The notes under the pieces are model-generated. The model was not told the origin of the DNA, did no database searches, and saw only the letters and a list, made by a program, of their open reading frames with translations. A program made the position numbers and the translations under genes. Of a DNA stretch of 64,000 nt, positions 33,668-43,899 are shown piece after piece (within the stretch, counting starts at the first letter, position 1; each line of letters opens with the position of its first letter). The stretch lies in the NCBI GenBank assembly GCA_041545745.1, contig CP168152.1:2664001-2728000 (forward strand). Direction: 5' to 3'. Source of the stretch: Stenotrophomonas indicatrix. GTDB lineage: Bacteria > Pseudomonadota > Gammaproteobacteria > Xanthomonadales > Xanthomonadaceae.

Positions 33668-34051
33668 CTACGGCGTGCGTTGGCGCAACGCCTGCAGGCG
33701 GGCGCCGAACCACGCCGCCGAGGTCTGTTCGGGCTGGCCGGGGCAGCGGATCCGGTACGCCTTGCCACTCATGCTGCTCTGGCTCGCCGCACGCTCGATG
33801 AACTGCTCGGCGGTGTCGACCATGTTCTTCTTCAGCAGATAGTCGTATTTGCGCTGCAGGTGCGAACGCGCATCGGCGGGACCGTACCAGCTGCCATTGC
33901 GCTGGAACTGGCAGGCCGACCCGTCCAGGCTGGCGATCAGCCCCGCGATCTCCTGGCGCGCCTGCGCTCCCGGCGCTGACCACGCCGGCCCGGTGCACAG
34001 CAGGGCTGGCAGAAAGCAAACCGGGATGAACAGCTTTCGTACAGATTGCAT
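33668..34051 (-). CDS. Exported DUF5329-family protein
   Basis: 127 residues from ATG 34051. Signal peptide MQSVRKLFIPVCFLPALLCTG with cleavage near AWSA, then ARQEIAGLIASLDGSACQFQRNGSWY, RSHLQRKYDYLLKKN and AEQFIERAASQSSMSGKAYRIRCPG, the pattern of DUF5329. Two conserved Cys could form a disulfide. Periplasmic, function unknown. Upstream in-frame ATGs exist but spoil the signal peptide. It is divergent from the DUF4822 gene 57 bp away. Confidence 0.78.
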   Translation of the reverse strand: MQSVRKLFIPVCFLPALLCTGPAWSAPGAQARQEIAGLIASLDGSACQFQRNGSWYGPADARSHLQRKYDYLLKKNMVDTAEQFIERAASQSSMSGKAYRIRCPGQPEQTSAAWFGARLQALRQRTP

Positions 34052-34108
34052 GGTACTTGTCGGTTCCATCGGTAAACGTGATGGATCCTCGCATATCCAG
34101 GAGTTCAC

Positions 34109-34603
34109 ATGCATCACGTCCTGCCATCAAGCGCTGTGGCATTGCTGCTGGCGGCCACCACTGCCTCCGCCTGCCCGGCGGCGATGGCCCCACAAACGGT
34201 TCTCGCATCGACAGCGTGGCAGACGACCGCCGTGCATGAGGGTGACGACCGGTCCACAAACGTGATCGACCGCTACCCTGACGTAGTGGGTCTATCCGTG
34301 TGGGATGCCTGCAGTAACCGGTTCGAGTATTTCGACCCGATCAGCGGCGCATCGCGCGCATCGTTGGGAGGCGCCGGCTACTATCTGTTCACCGGGGACG
34401 GCCAGCACCAGGTCACCCTGCCCGATCGCGGCGCACCGATCTCCCGCCGGCTGCAGACCCTCGACGCGGATGAGTTCACGTATTCAAGGACGGTTCCCAG
34501 GAATCTGCAGGCGGGGCAGCCGGAGGTCATCCTCCATGTCGTGCATACGCCCTACCGCGGGCCGCTGGCCATTCCCATGCGACCAGGCTCAGCGTCCCGC
34601 TGA
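34109..34603 (+). CDS. Exported DUF4822-family protein
   Basis: 164 residues. Signal peptide 1-21 (MHHVLPSSAVALLLAATTASA), then one DUF4822 domain: VLASTAWQTTAVHEGDD, YPDVVGLSVWDACSNRFEYF, and RRLQTLDADEFTYSR. Probably a periplasmic beta-rich protein of unknown role. The RBS is an AGGAG-type sequence just upstream of ATG 34109. Its last 15 bp overlap the convergent phaC stop region. Confidence 0.8.
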   Translation: MHHVLPSSAVALLLAATTASACPAAMAPQTVLASTAWQTTAVHEGDDRSTNVIDRYPDVVGLSVWDACSNRFEYFDPISGASRASLGGAGYYLFTGDGQHQVTLPDRGAPISRRLQTLDADEFTYSRTVPRNLQAGQPEVILHVVHTPYRGPLAIPMRPGSASR

Positions 34604-35671
34604 ACCGGCCGTGCGTTCCTTCAGCCAGTTGTCGATGGTCGCTGGCACTTCGCGCTGCGCACGGCCTGAGACATAGATGCCGATATGCCCACCGCGGAAA
34701 CTGGACTCGGTGTAGTCCTGCGTGCCCAGCCGGCCACGCATCGCACGTGATGCATCCGGTGGCACCAGGTGATCCTGTTCGGCGTAGATGTTGAGCACGG
34801 GCAGGGTCACCTTGGCCAGGTCCACCGCCTCCTCACCGATATGCACGGTGCCGTTGACCAGTCCGTTGCCCTGGTAGAACTGCTTGATGAACTCACGGAA
34901 GGCCTCGCCAGCCAGATCGGGCGAGTCGAAGATCCACTTTTCCATGCGCAGGAAGTCTTCCAGCGCGGCCTTGTCATCGAGGATGTCGAGCAGGCCCACG
35001 TACTTCTGCACGTTCAGGCGGAACGGCTTGAGCATCAGGTAGCTGGCATTCATCAGATCGGCCGGGATGTTGCCCAGCGTGTCCACCAGCAGATCCACAT
35101 CCACCTGCTGCGCCCAGTGCGACAGCATGTTGTCGGCGGTCTGGAAATCGACCGGGGTGACCATGGTGATCAGGTTGCCCAGCTTCTGCCGGCGCAACGC
35201 GGCGTAGCACAGCGCGAACACGCCGCCCTGGCAGATGCCGAGCATGTCGACCGGGCCACCGCTGCGCGCGCGCAGCGCATCCACCGCGCCATCGATGTAG
35301 CGCAGCAGGTAATCCTCAAGCGTCTGGTAGCGCTCGGAACGATCCGGATAGCCCCAGTCCAGCACGTACACGTCCTGGCCCAGCGCCAGCAGCTTCTGCA
35401 CCAGTGAGCGATCGGCCTGCAGGTCGACCATGTACGGGCGATTGACCAGCGCGTACACGATCAGCAGCGGCGTGCGCCGGACCGGCGCGTTCTCGCCGAC
35501 GAAGCGATACAGCACCACCTTGCCATCGCGCCAGACTTCCTCGCGGGCGGTGGCGCCATAGTCGACAACCTCCACCTGCGGCAACAGCTTCAACCCTTCC
35601 ATCAGCTTGCGCTGCATGGCCAGGGTCTCCTGCATCAGGTCATCGGCATTGAAGCCCAGCGGTCCTTTCAT
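34589..35671 (-). CDS. phaC: Class III polyhydroxyalkanoate synthase, catalytic subunit PhaC
   Basis: 360 residues, alpha/beta hydrolase fold. The class III length (about 355) and the lipase-like box GICQGG with the catalytic Cys (in MLGICQGGVFALCYAAL) identify it. The general-acid region is YAEQDHLVPPDASRAM (Asp) and SFRGGHIGIYVSG (His). It polymerises hydroxyacyl-CoA into PHA granules together with PhaE. It lies 3 bp after phaE on the same strand, and pssA lies upstream in the same direction. Its 3' end overlaps the DUF4822 gene on the opposite strand. Confidence 0.93.
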   Translation of the reverse strand: MKGPLGFNADDLMQETLAMQRKLMEGLKLLPQVEVVDYGATAREEVWRDGKVVLYRFVGENAPVRRTPLLIVYALVNRPYMVDLQADRSLVQKLLALGQDVYVLDWGYPDRSERYQTLEDYLLRYIDGAVDALRARSGGPVDMLGICQGGVFALCYAALRRQKLGNLITMVTPVDFQTADNMLSHWAQQVDVDLLVDTLGNIPADLMNASYLMLKPFRLNVQKYVGLLDILDDKAALEDFLRMEKWIFDSPDLAGEAFREFIKQFYQGNGLVNGTVHIGEEAVDLAKVTLPVLNIYAEQDHLVPPDASRAMRGRLGTQDYTESSFRGGHIGIYVSGRAQREVPATIDNWLKERTAGSAGR

Positions 35672-35674
35672 GGC

Positions 35675-36733
35675 TTACGACTTCCGCGTGGTAGTGCGCG
35701 AGGTGGCCTTCTTGGCTGGCGCCTTCTTCGCGGCGGCCTTCTTTGCTGGTGCCTTCTTCGCGGCAGGCTTGCGCGCGACGGGCTTCACCCTCGCAGGCGC
35801 CGGCTGGGCCACCGGATCGACCGCATCGGTACCGGCAAGCACCGCCACCTGTGCCTGCAGCCGGCGCAGAGTGCGCTCGAGCTCGGCGATGCGACGATGG
35901 GCGGCATCCATCTCGGTGCGGGTCGGCAGGCCGATACGTTCACTCATCTGTTCCACCTCGCGTTGCAGCCCCGCGCGCAGGCGCATCTGCGCATTGCCCA
36001 GCGCCGCGTAGATCTGCTGGAACGGTGCAGACATGGCGACCTTGGCGTAGGCCTCCTCGGCCACTTCGATCCACAGATCGAACATCGCCCGTGCGCTGGT
36101 CAGCTGGCTGCCGGGTTGCTCATGGTTGGCCAGGCGCTGCTCGAACAGGTCGAACGCCTCTTCCAGCGCCTGCTTGATCTGCTCGACATAGGCCTGCGAG
36201 TGATGCTGGTACTCCTCCTGCGCGCGCAGCAGGGCCTGCCACCGCGCCTGGTACTCGCGGCCGGGCCCGAACGCCGGGCTCTGCAGCCAAGGGCCGGCCA
36301 GCGTCTGCAACTGCTGGAACCACGCCGCGAACTCGGGCGCAGCCGCGCCCGCGTGGGTGCTGCCACGGGCGCCCTGCAACATCCACTGCAGCATGCCGTC
36401 ACCCTGCCCCTTCACCGCTTCACGCCAGGCCTGGGCAACCTCGGCACTGCTGGCATCACGGCCGGCAAAGCGTGCAGCCACTTCCTGCATGGTGCCGTAC
36501 CAGCTGCCAGCCTGTTCGCGGAACCGACGCACGGCCTCTTCCGGCGCTGCCGCCCCGGTCTCGGGCAGCAGTTGCCCCCACCAGTCGAACAGGTGCTTCC
36601 AACTGCCCGGGTCGTCGCCAGCGGGGGCCCCCGGTACAGTCGCGTGGCGCAGGGCATCGCCCCAGGCACCGAAGTACTGCCGGGCCAGGCTCTCGAAATC
36701 ACTGCTACCGGGGTCGTTGGCCGAGCTGGTCAT
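35675..36733 (-). CDS. phaE: PHA synthase subunit PhaE with Lys/Ala-rich C-terminal tail
   Basis: 352 residues. The PhaE domain occupies most of the protein (SLARQYFGAWGDALRH; QYIYAALGNAQMRL-like helix; VEQMSERIGLPTRTEMDAAHRRIAELERTLRRL), partly coiled coil. The last 35 residues are a histone-like repeat of KKAPAKK units ending TTTRKS. Such AAKP tails occur in phasins and PHA-linked DNA-binding proteins and could tether granules to the nucleoid. It is required for activity of PhaC, encoded 3 bp downstream. Confidence 0.92.
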   Translation of the reverse strand: MTSSANDPGSSDFESLARQYFGAWGDALRHATVPGAPAGDDPGSWKHLFDWWGQLLPETGAAAPEEAVRRFREQAGSWYGTMQEVAARFAGRDASSAEVAQAWREAVKGQGDGMLQWMLQGARGSTHAGAAAPEFAAWFQQLQTLAGPWLQSPAFGPGREYQARWQALLRAQEEYQHHSQAYVEQIKQALEEAFDLFEQRLANHEQPGSQLTSARAMFDLWIEVAEEAYAKVAMSAPFQQIYAALGNAQMRLRAGLQREVEQMSERIGLPTRTEMDAAHRRIAELERTLRRLQAQVAVLAGTDAVDPVAQPAPARVKPVARKPAAKKAPAKKAAAKKAPAKKATSRTTTRKS

Positions 36734-36755
36734 CGCGCTCCTCCGCAGGGCTGGG

Positions 36756-37370
36756 TCATGGCTTGGGAATGCGCAGGGTCTTGCTGATCATCAGCGACCC
36801 GGACAGCGCGAACAGCAGCACCAACGGATGCAGCTGCCAGGGACCGATCTGCCACTGGCCCAGCCACAGGTCGTGGCCGATGGCATCGGTGCCGGCGGCA
36901 ATCGCCAGCACGATCACCAGCGCCAGGCTGGTGGGAATCGGCGTTCCCTCGAAGTACTTCACCTTGCCTTCGTCACCGCTCATCGCCTCGGCGGTCACGT
37001 TGTACCGGGCCAGGCGGCTGACGCCGCAGCAGACGAAGTAGCTCAGCACCAGCCAGTCCCAGCCCCCCTGCATGCCACAGGCATAGGCCAGCGCTGCCGG
37101 TGCGACACCGAAGGAAATGACGTCGGACAGCGAGTCCAGCTCGCGGCCCAGGGTCGAACTGGACTTGCGCCAGCGCGCGATACGGCCGTCCAGTGCATCG
37201 AAAATGAAAGCCAGCGGGATCAGCGCCATGCCGAACAGCAGATAGCCACGCTCGCCGTCCTGCAGGAAACGCATCGCGGCAAACACCGCGCCGGTGCCGC
37301 AGAAAGCGTTGGCGAGGGTGAACCAGTCCGCCAGATGGAACTCGCGCAGCATCGAGAAGTGACGTTTCAT
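36756..37370 (-). CDS. pssA: CDP-diacylglycerol--serine O-phosphatidyltransferase
   Basis: 204 residues with about six to eight membrane helices. CDP-alcohol phosphotransferase signature DALDGRIARWRKSSSTLGRELDSLSD (D-G-x2-A-R-x8-G-x3-D-x3-D) near residue 60. It makes phosphatidylserine, the precursor of phosphatidylethanolamine, at the inner membrane. The N terminus MKRHFSMLREFHLADWFTLANAF is typical. It precedes phaE by 22 bp on the same strand, so phospholipid synthesis and PHA synthesis share a transcript. Confidence 0.93.
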   Translation of the reverse strand: MKRHFSMLREFHLADWFTLANAFCGTGAVFAAMRFLQDGERGYLLFGMALIPLAFIFDALDGRIARWRKSSSTLGRELDSLSDVISFGVAPAALAYACGMQGGWDWLVLSYFVCCGVSRLARYNVTAEAMSGDEGKVKYFEGTPIPTSLALVIVLAIAAGTDAIGHDLWLGQWQIGPWQLHPLVLLFALSGSLMISKTLRIPKP

Positions 37371-37715
37371 GAAGTCTCACGGGGCATCAAGGCCCACAGG
37401 GTACCGCGAGCGCCGCCACCGGCAACAGCGTGGGCTTCCCCTGTCCTTCACCCGTCACTCACCGATCCTCACCAGCGGTGAATTTTTCGCCACCCATCTT
37501 GACAGCCTAGGGGGGTGGCGCCTGCCAGTGCTTATCCACAAAGTTGCCCACGCGTAATCCACACCCCCTGTGGACAACTGGCTCTCACCGACTGCGACGC
37601 TGGACATTTCCTGATCACCTCAAGCCGGGGTTTTCCTACTTCCCAAGCCAATCGGCTGGCGCTATGGTCTGCGGCGGACCCGCCGCCGCCACGTCCGACT
37701 CCCTACCGACGGACG
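37371..37715. other. 345 bp intergenic region with DnaA-box-like cluster
   Basis: No gene is supported on either strand. It separates divergent pssA and the 107 aa hypothetical gene and holds three DnaA-box-like 9-mers within 46 bp. No AT-rich unwinding element or replication gene is adjacent. Confidence 0.6.
37532..37577. promoter_or_regulatory. Cluster of three DnaA-box-like sequences
   Basis: TTATCCACA (37532-37540, perfect strong box), TAATCCACA (37555-37563), and TTGTCCACA on the minus strand (37577-37569). Two point one way and one the other. The site lies 140-185 bp upstream of the 107 aa gene and about 160 bp upstream of pssA. It could link DnaA-ATP level to transcription or titrate DnaA. 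Confidence 0.6.
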
Positions 37716-38039
37716 ATGTTGATGCTGGATGCACGCACCCTGGCCGCGCAGTTGCGGCAGCCCCTTGGCGAGGCCGCGCTGGCCGTGGGCGAATCGATGA
37801 ACCGCAGCAACGGCGCCCTCAACCAGGCAGCAATCGCGGTGCTGGCGGATGAGCTGGCGCGGGTGCCGCATCGCGGCGGCCGGCTATGCCTGGCCTTCGG
37901 CGATGCTGGATTCATGCGCAGCCTGCCCTTCGCCGATGACTTTGAACTGCATGAGCGGGATGCCGTGGAGCTGGCGCTGCGGGTCCGGTTTCAGCGTCAC
38001 GGCCTGGCGCACGCATCGCGAATGCACGGCCGGCAATGA
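37716..38039 (+). CDS. Hypothetical protein, 107 aa
   Basis: Starts at ATG 37716 (or in-frame ATG 37722). Mostly helical: LDARTLAAQLRQPLGEAALAVGESMNR, then ALNQAAIAVLADELARVPH, then FGDAGFMRSLPFADDFELHERDAVELALRVRFQRHG. No signal peptide or membrane helix, and no recognised family. The codon pattern is typical of the genome. It is preceded by the DnaA-box cluster and followed by SMAG palindromes. Confidence 0.6.
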   Translation: MLMLDARTLAAQLRQPLGEAALAVGESMNRSNGALNQAAIAVLADELARVPHRGGRLCLAFGDAGFMRSLPFADDFELHERDAVELALRVRFQRHGLAHASRMHGRQ

Positions 38040-38087
38040 CGGCCAGCAGCGGGAAAAGCACTTCCACCTGCTGCTGGCGCGCCGCCG

Positions 38088-38246
38088 GTAGTGCCGGCCG
38101 CTGGCCGGCACTACCGTGGACCCGGCGGGTGGAGAGCCCCCTTGTTGTTCAAGGGGGCGCGCCGAAGGCGCGGGGTTAAGGGAGGATGCGGGGGCAGCCG
38201 GCTTCGTCGAAGACGAGGACGGCTGCCGGCCAGCGGCCGGCACTAC
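38088..38246. repeat. Two SMAG palindromes flanking an additional hairpin
   Basis: GTAGTGCCGGCCGCTGGCC... (38088-38114) is a near-perfect palindrome and 38225-38246 is the inverse copy ending CTAC. Between them are a stem formed by GCCCCCTTG and CAAGGGGGC (38136-38158) and a short GCGCC/GGCGC stem. The 220 bp interval holds no gene. The position between convergent genes suggests mRNA 3' ends. Confidence 0.8.
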
Positions 38247-38259
38247 CAAGCGGGCTAGG

Positions 38260-38748
38260 TCAAAGACGGCTGAAGGACCAGCTCTGCATGCGTCCATCCC
38301 GGTAAGGCATCACCCCGTGGAACGGGCGCGGATCGGCATCGAACACCAGCGGCAGGAAGTTGCGGTCGCCCTCCCACATCGGCAACTGGTCGAGCTTGTC
38401 CACGTCCACCCACTCCAGGGTGCCTTCGTGGTTGCCGCCGTGCGGGGCACCCTCGAAGCTGTCGATGACGAACACGAAACCGAACCAGTCCTCGCCGTGC
38501 TTGCCGAAGCCCGGCCAACTGATGGTGCCGCGCAGGCGCATGGCCGTGCAGTCGATGCCGGCCTCCTCGGCGATTTCACGGCGCATGCCGGCGGCCACGT
38601 CTTCGGTCGGTTCGACCTTGCCGCCCAAGCCGTTGTACTTGCCAAGGTGGTGGTCGCCGGGCCGGGTATTGCGATGGATCATCAGCACTTGGCGACGATC
38701 GGGCGAGAGCACATAGCCCAGGGTGGCGACGATCGGGGTATACGGCAT
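38260..38748 (-). CDS. NUDIX hydrolase, MutT/8-oxo-dGTP diphosphatase type
   Basis: 162 residues. The NUDIX box GGKVEPTEDVAAGMRREIAEEAG fits G-x5-E-x7-R-E-U-x-E-E-x-G. Preceding LSPDRRQVLMIHRNTRPGDHHLGKYNGL and a C-terminal FHGVMPYRDGRMQSWSF match the MutT-like group that hydrolyses oxidised purine nucleotides (8-oxo-dGTP or 2-hydroxy-dATP). Cytoplasmic. Its stop lies 13 bp beyond a SMAG palindrome, and the upstream gene on the same strand encodes a DUF1249 protein. Confidence 0.9.
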   Translation of the reverse strand: MPYTPIVATLGYVLSPDRRQVLMIHRNTRPGDHHLGKYNGLGGKVEPTEDVAAGMRREIAEEAGIDCTAMRLRGTISWPGFGKHGEDWFGFVFVIDSFEGAPHGGNHEGTLEWVDVDKLDQLPMWEGDRNFLPLVFDADPRPFHGVMPYRDGRMQSWSFSRL

Positions 38749-38788
38749 GTGCGAATCCGGCGGCGGGTCAGCCGTGGATTATGGCCGA

Positions 38789-39301
38789 TCAACGCACCAG
38801 CGATAGGCGACGGTCGCCGGCACCCACGGTGTGGCCGTCAGGGTCTCGATGCAGGGTGGCTACGCCATGGCCGCGTTCGGCCAGGTATTCCAGCCATTTG
38901 CCTAGGAAGGTGTTCATCCGCATGCGATGGCTGATCAGCTCGGCCGGCGGCGGGTACAGGCCCATCGTGTCCTGCCAGCGGCGGCCGACGTAGCAGTGGG
39001 TGGTCTCGGCCTGGCGGGCGTCGCGGTACAGGCGGACGAAGGCTGATGGGTCCGGTTCACCGGTCACCGGGTCGGCCAGGTCGTAGGTCAGGCGCAGTTC
39101 CACCGTGTAGCGGTGGCACTCGATCACATCCAGACGCACGTCCAGGCCATCGCCCACCGAAGAGACATAGCTTCCCGCCACCAGCTCGGCCGGCGCGAAC
39201 AGGCGCACCAGGTGACGGTAGTTCTCTGCGTACAGCCCCATCAGCCAGCTCAGCCGGCTCAGGCGGGGAATGCGCTCGGTACGGGGCAATGCTCGGGCCA
39301 T
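38789..39301 (-). CDS. DUF1249 family protein (YqiB-like)
   Basis: 170 residues. The N-terminal LSWLMGLYAENYRHLVRLF is the family hallmark, followed by DVIECHRYTVELRLTYDL, PSAFVRLYRDARQAE and PPAELISHRMRMNTFLGKWLEYLAERGH. In E. coli the homologue YqiB sits beside nudF (ADP-ribose pyrophosphatase) and cpdA; here it is next to another NUDIX gene 40 bp away, a suggestive association. The function is unknown. Cytoplasmic. Confidence 0.88.
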   Translation of the reverse strand: MARALPRTERIPRLSRLSWLMGLYAENYRHLVRLFAPAELVAGSYVSSVGDGLDVRLDVIECHRYTVELRLTYDLADPVTGEPDPSAFVRLYRDARQAETTHCYVGRRWQDTMGLYPPPAELISHRMRMNTFLGKWLEYLAERGHGVATLHRDPDGHTVGAGDRRLSLVR

Positions 39302-39364
39302 GGGTTGATCCTACACGTTGGCCCTTCAACGTGGGGACTGCTCGGCTCCGGCCAAAGGGGCCCT

Positions 39365-39420
39365 GTATCGACCAACGGTCGATACCCACCGCGCAGGTGG
39401 GCCACGACCATTGGCCGTGG
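39365..39420. repeat. Three consecutive short hairpins between DUF1249 and ppsR genes
   Basis: GTATCGACC-AAC-GGTCGATAC (39365-39385), CCCACC-GCGCA-GGTGGG (39385-39401) and CCACGACC-ATT-GGCCGTGG (39402-39420) follow each other directly. The first and third resemble SMAG stems without the GTAG head. They sit 9 bp downstream of the ppsR stop (minus strand) and may act as its transcript end. Confidence 0.65.
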
Positions 39421-39428
39421 CGCACCCG

Positions 39429-40250
39429 TCAATACAGCTCGCGCTGCAGCCCCAGCGTGCCCAGCACCTTGCTGGAGATCTCCTCGATCGAGGTGTGGGT
39501 GGTGCTGAGGGTCGGGATGCGCTCCATCTGGAACATGACCTCCGCCGCAGCAACCTCGCGCTTGCAGGTATCCAGGTTGGCGTAGCGCGAATTGGGCCGG
39601 CGCTCCTGGCGGATCTGCTGCAGGCGGTCGGGGTCGATGGTCAGGCCGAACAGCTTGCGTCGGTAGTTGCGCAGCCGTGGCGGCAGGCGGTCGCTCTCCA
39701 GATCCTCGTCGGTCAACGGGTAGTTGGCCGCGCGCACCCCGTAGTGCAGCGCCAGATAGATGCAGGTGGGCGTCTTGCCGGCCCGCGACACCGCCACCAG
39801 GATCACGTCGGCATCGTCGTAGTTCACCGCGATGCCATCGTCATGGGTCAGCGCGAAGTTCATCGCATTGATGCGCCGGTGGTAGGTGTCGAAGTCGACC
39901 ATGCCGTGGGCCTGGCCGACCCGGTTCAGGCGCGAGCTGGACAGTTCGCGCTCCAGCGGCTCGATGAACGGGGCGAACACATCCAGCATCAGCGCCCCGC
40001 TTTCGGCCAGGATCAGGCTCAGGCTCTGGTCCACGCAGGAGTTCACCACGATCGGCCGGACCTGGTAGCGCTCCCCCGCCGCCTGGATCCGGGCACAGGC
40101 TTCGCGGGCTTTTTCGGGGTCATCGACAAATGACATCCGGTCGGTAATGAAGCTGAACCCGGAGAACTGGGTCAGCAGGCTATGCCCAATGGTTTCAGCG
40201 GTGATACCGGTTCCATCGGAAACGTAGAACACCGGACGGATGGTCGACAT
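39429..40250 (-). CDS. ppsR: Phosphoenolpyruvate synthase regulatory protein (DUF299 bifunctional kinase/pyrophosphorylase)
   Basis: 273 residues. N-terminal [21 protein letters not shown] is the family signature, and the P-loop-like [27 protein letters not shown] region (about residue 155: [13 protein letters not shown]) binds nucleotide. PpsR phosphorylates a Thr of PEP synthase with ADP and removes it with phosphate, switching the enzyme off and on. It is encoded divergently from ppsA with 145 bp between starts, the arrangement seen across gamma-proteobacteria. Confidence 0.95.
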   Translation of the reverse strand: MSTIRPVFYVSDGTGITAETIGHSLLTQFSGFSFITDRMSFVDDPEKAREACARIQAAGERYQVRPIVVNSCVDQSLSLILAESGALMLDVFAPFIEPLERELSSSRLNRVGQAHGMVDFDTYHRRINAMNFALTHDDGIAVNYDDADVILVAVSRAGKTPTCIYLALHYGVRAANYPLTDEDLESDRLPPRLRNYRRKLFGLTIDPDRLQQIRQERRPNSRYANLDTCKREVAAAEVMFQMERIPTLSTTHTSIEEISSKVLGTLGLQRELY

Positions 40251-40395
40251 GCGCGCATTTACCCCCTACGAAGCCTAAAAGGGCCGCCAACACAAGCTTG
40301 TGCCGACGGTGGTCTGCCCGGCATCATATCGGCTTCTTCCTACGGACGCGGCCATCCAAGCCCGCCTCGGGCGATGGCCAAACGGAGCATCGCGC

Positions 40396-42774
<2,379 letters not shown>

Positions 42775-42836
42775 GCTGTTGATGCTTGGTGGCTGACGTC
42801 GCTTTCATCGAGGTCGGCCCATAATGAAGCTGCACG

Positions 42837-42861
42837 CAAGCCCCGCCTTCGCGGGGCTTGC
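42837..42861 (+). terminator. Terminator after ppsA
   Basis: An 11 bp GC-rich stem (GCAAGCCCCGC with GCGGGGCTTGC) around loop CTTC, followed by TGTTTCT. It lies 63 bp after the ppsA stop. Confidence 0.85.
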
Positions 42862-42924
42862 TGTTTCTGGCGTCCGCGCACGCCATGTTCCTGTCGCACA
42901 TGTTCCCGTCGCAAAGGAGTCCGC

Positions 42925-43818
42925 ATGATCGCCGCTGCCCCACCCTCGCCCGCCACGACGTCCTGGTTCCATTCGCTCGACTGGGAGCGCCTGCTGGAAA
43001 CCTACGGCGTGCCGTTGCTCGCTGCCATCGTCGTGTTTCTGGTCGGGATGTGGGTCGCACGCCGACTGTCCAATGCGATGCCGCGCGCGACCACGCGCAT
43101 GGGCATGGACCCGATGCTGGGCAACTTCCTGCGCAACGTGGTGTACGCCACCTCGCTGGTGATCGTAGTGCTGCTGGCCATCGATACGCTCGGCGTAAGG
43201 ATCACTCCGCTGCTGGCCGTGCTCGGCACCGCCGGTCTGGCCGTTGGTCTGGCACTGAAGGATTCGCTGTCGAACATTGCTTCAGGCGTGATGCTGGTGA
43301 CCCTGCGTCCGTTCCGCGTGGGCGATGTGGTGACCATCGCCGGGCAGACCGGCACGGTACGCGAGGTGCGCATTTTCCAGACCGTGATCACCGGCGCCGA
43401 CAACCAGCACACCACCATTCCGAACACGTTGATCACTGCTGCCCCGATCATCAACCTCACCGCAGAGCCCACCCGCCGTGTCGAACTGGTGGTGGGCATC
43501 GGCTACGAAGACAACATCCAGCTGGCCCGCGATACCGCACTGGCACTGATGAAGGCCGACCCGCGCGTGCTGCAGACGCCAGCACCGGACGTGGTGGTGT
43601 ACGAGCTGGGCGCGCACGCGATCAACCTGGGAATCCGCTGCTATGTGAAGTCGGCGGACCACTTCGGCACCAAGGTCACCCTGCTGGAGCAGATCAAGCT
43701 GGACTACGACAAGGCCGGCATCAACATCCCGTATCCGCAGCAGGACATGCACCTGTACCTGCATGGCAAGGATGGCGGCGTGGTCGAGGCCGACGCGCTG
43801 GTACGCGACAAGCCCTGA
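42925..43818 (+). CDS. MscS-family small-conductance mechanosensitive channel
   Basis: 297 residues. Three membrane helices (LLAAIVVFLVGMWVARRL; VYATSLVIVVLLAIDTLG; pore helix LLAVLGTAGLAVGLALKDSLSNIASGVML), then the MscS beta domain (RPFRVGDVVTIAGQTGTVREVRIFQTVI; IPNTLITAAPIINL) and an alpha/beta C terminus. The Gly/Ala spacing in the pore helix matches E. coli MscS. The heptameric inner-membrane channel opens on hypo-osmotic shock. The start ATG 42925 follows AAAGGAG. It is monocistronic, between the ppsA terminator and SMAG repeats. Confidence 0.94.
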   Translation: MIAAAPPSPATTSWFHSLDWERLLETYGVPLLAAIVVFLVGMWVARRLSNAMPRATTRMGMDPMLGNFLRNVVYATSLVIVVLLAIDTLGVRITPLLAVLGTAGLAVGLALKDSLSNIASGVMLVTLRPFRVGDVVTIAGQTGTVREVRIFQTVITGADNQHTTIPNTLITAAPIINLTAEPTRRVELVVGIGYEDNIQLARDTALALMKADPRVLQTPAPDVVVYELGAHAINLGIRCYVKSADHFGTKVTLLEQIKLDYDKAGINIPYPQQDMHLYLHGKDGGVVEADALVRDKP

Positions 43819-43827
43819 TCCGTCCTG

Positions 43828-43891
43828 GTAGTGCCGACCAACGGTCGGCACCCACCCACCAGCATCGGTAGCGCCGGGCCATGCCCGGCGG
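43828..43891. repeat. Two tandem SMAG-type stem-loops
   Basis: GTAGTGCCGACC-AAC-GGTCGGCAC (43828-43851) and GTAGCGCCGGGC-CAT-GCCCGGCG (43868-43891), both with the GTAG head and the same orientation. They fill the gap between convergent mscS and the Old Yellow Enzyme gene. Confidence 0.85.
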
Positions 43892-43899
43892 ACGCGGAA

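Noticed and set aside
37532..37577. Chromosomal replication origin
   Set aside because: No dnaA, dnaN, rpmH or gidA nearby, no AT-rich unwinding region, and only three box-like sites.
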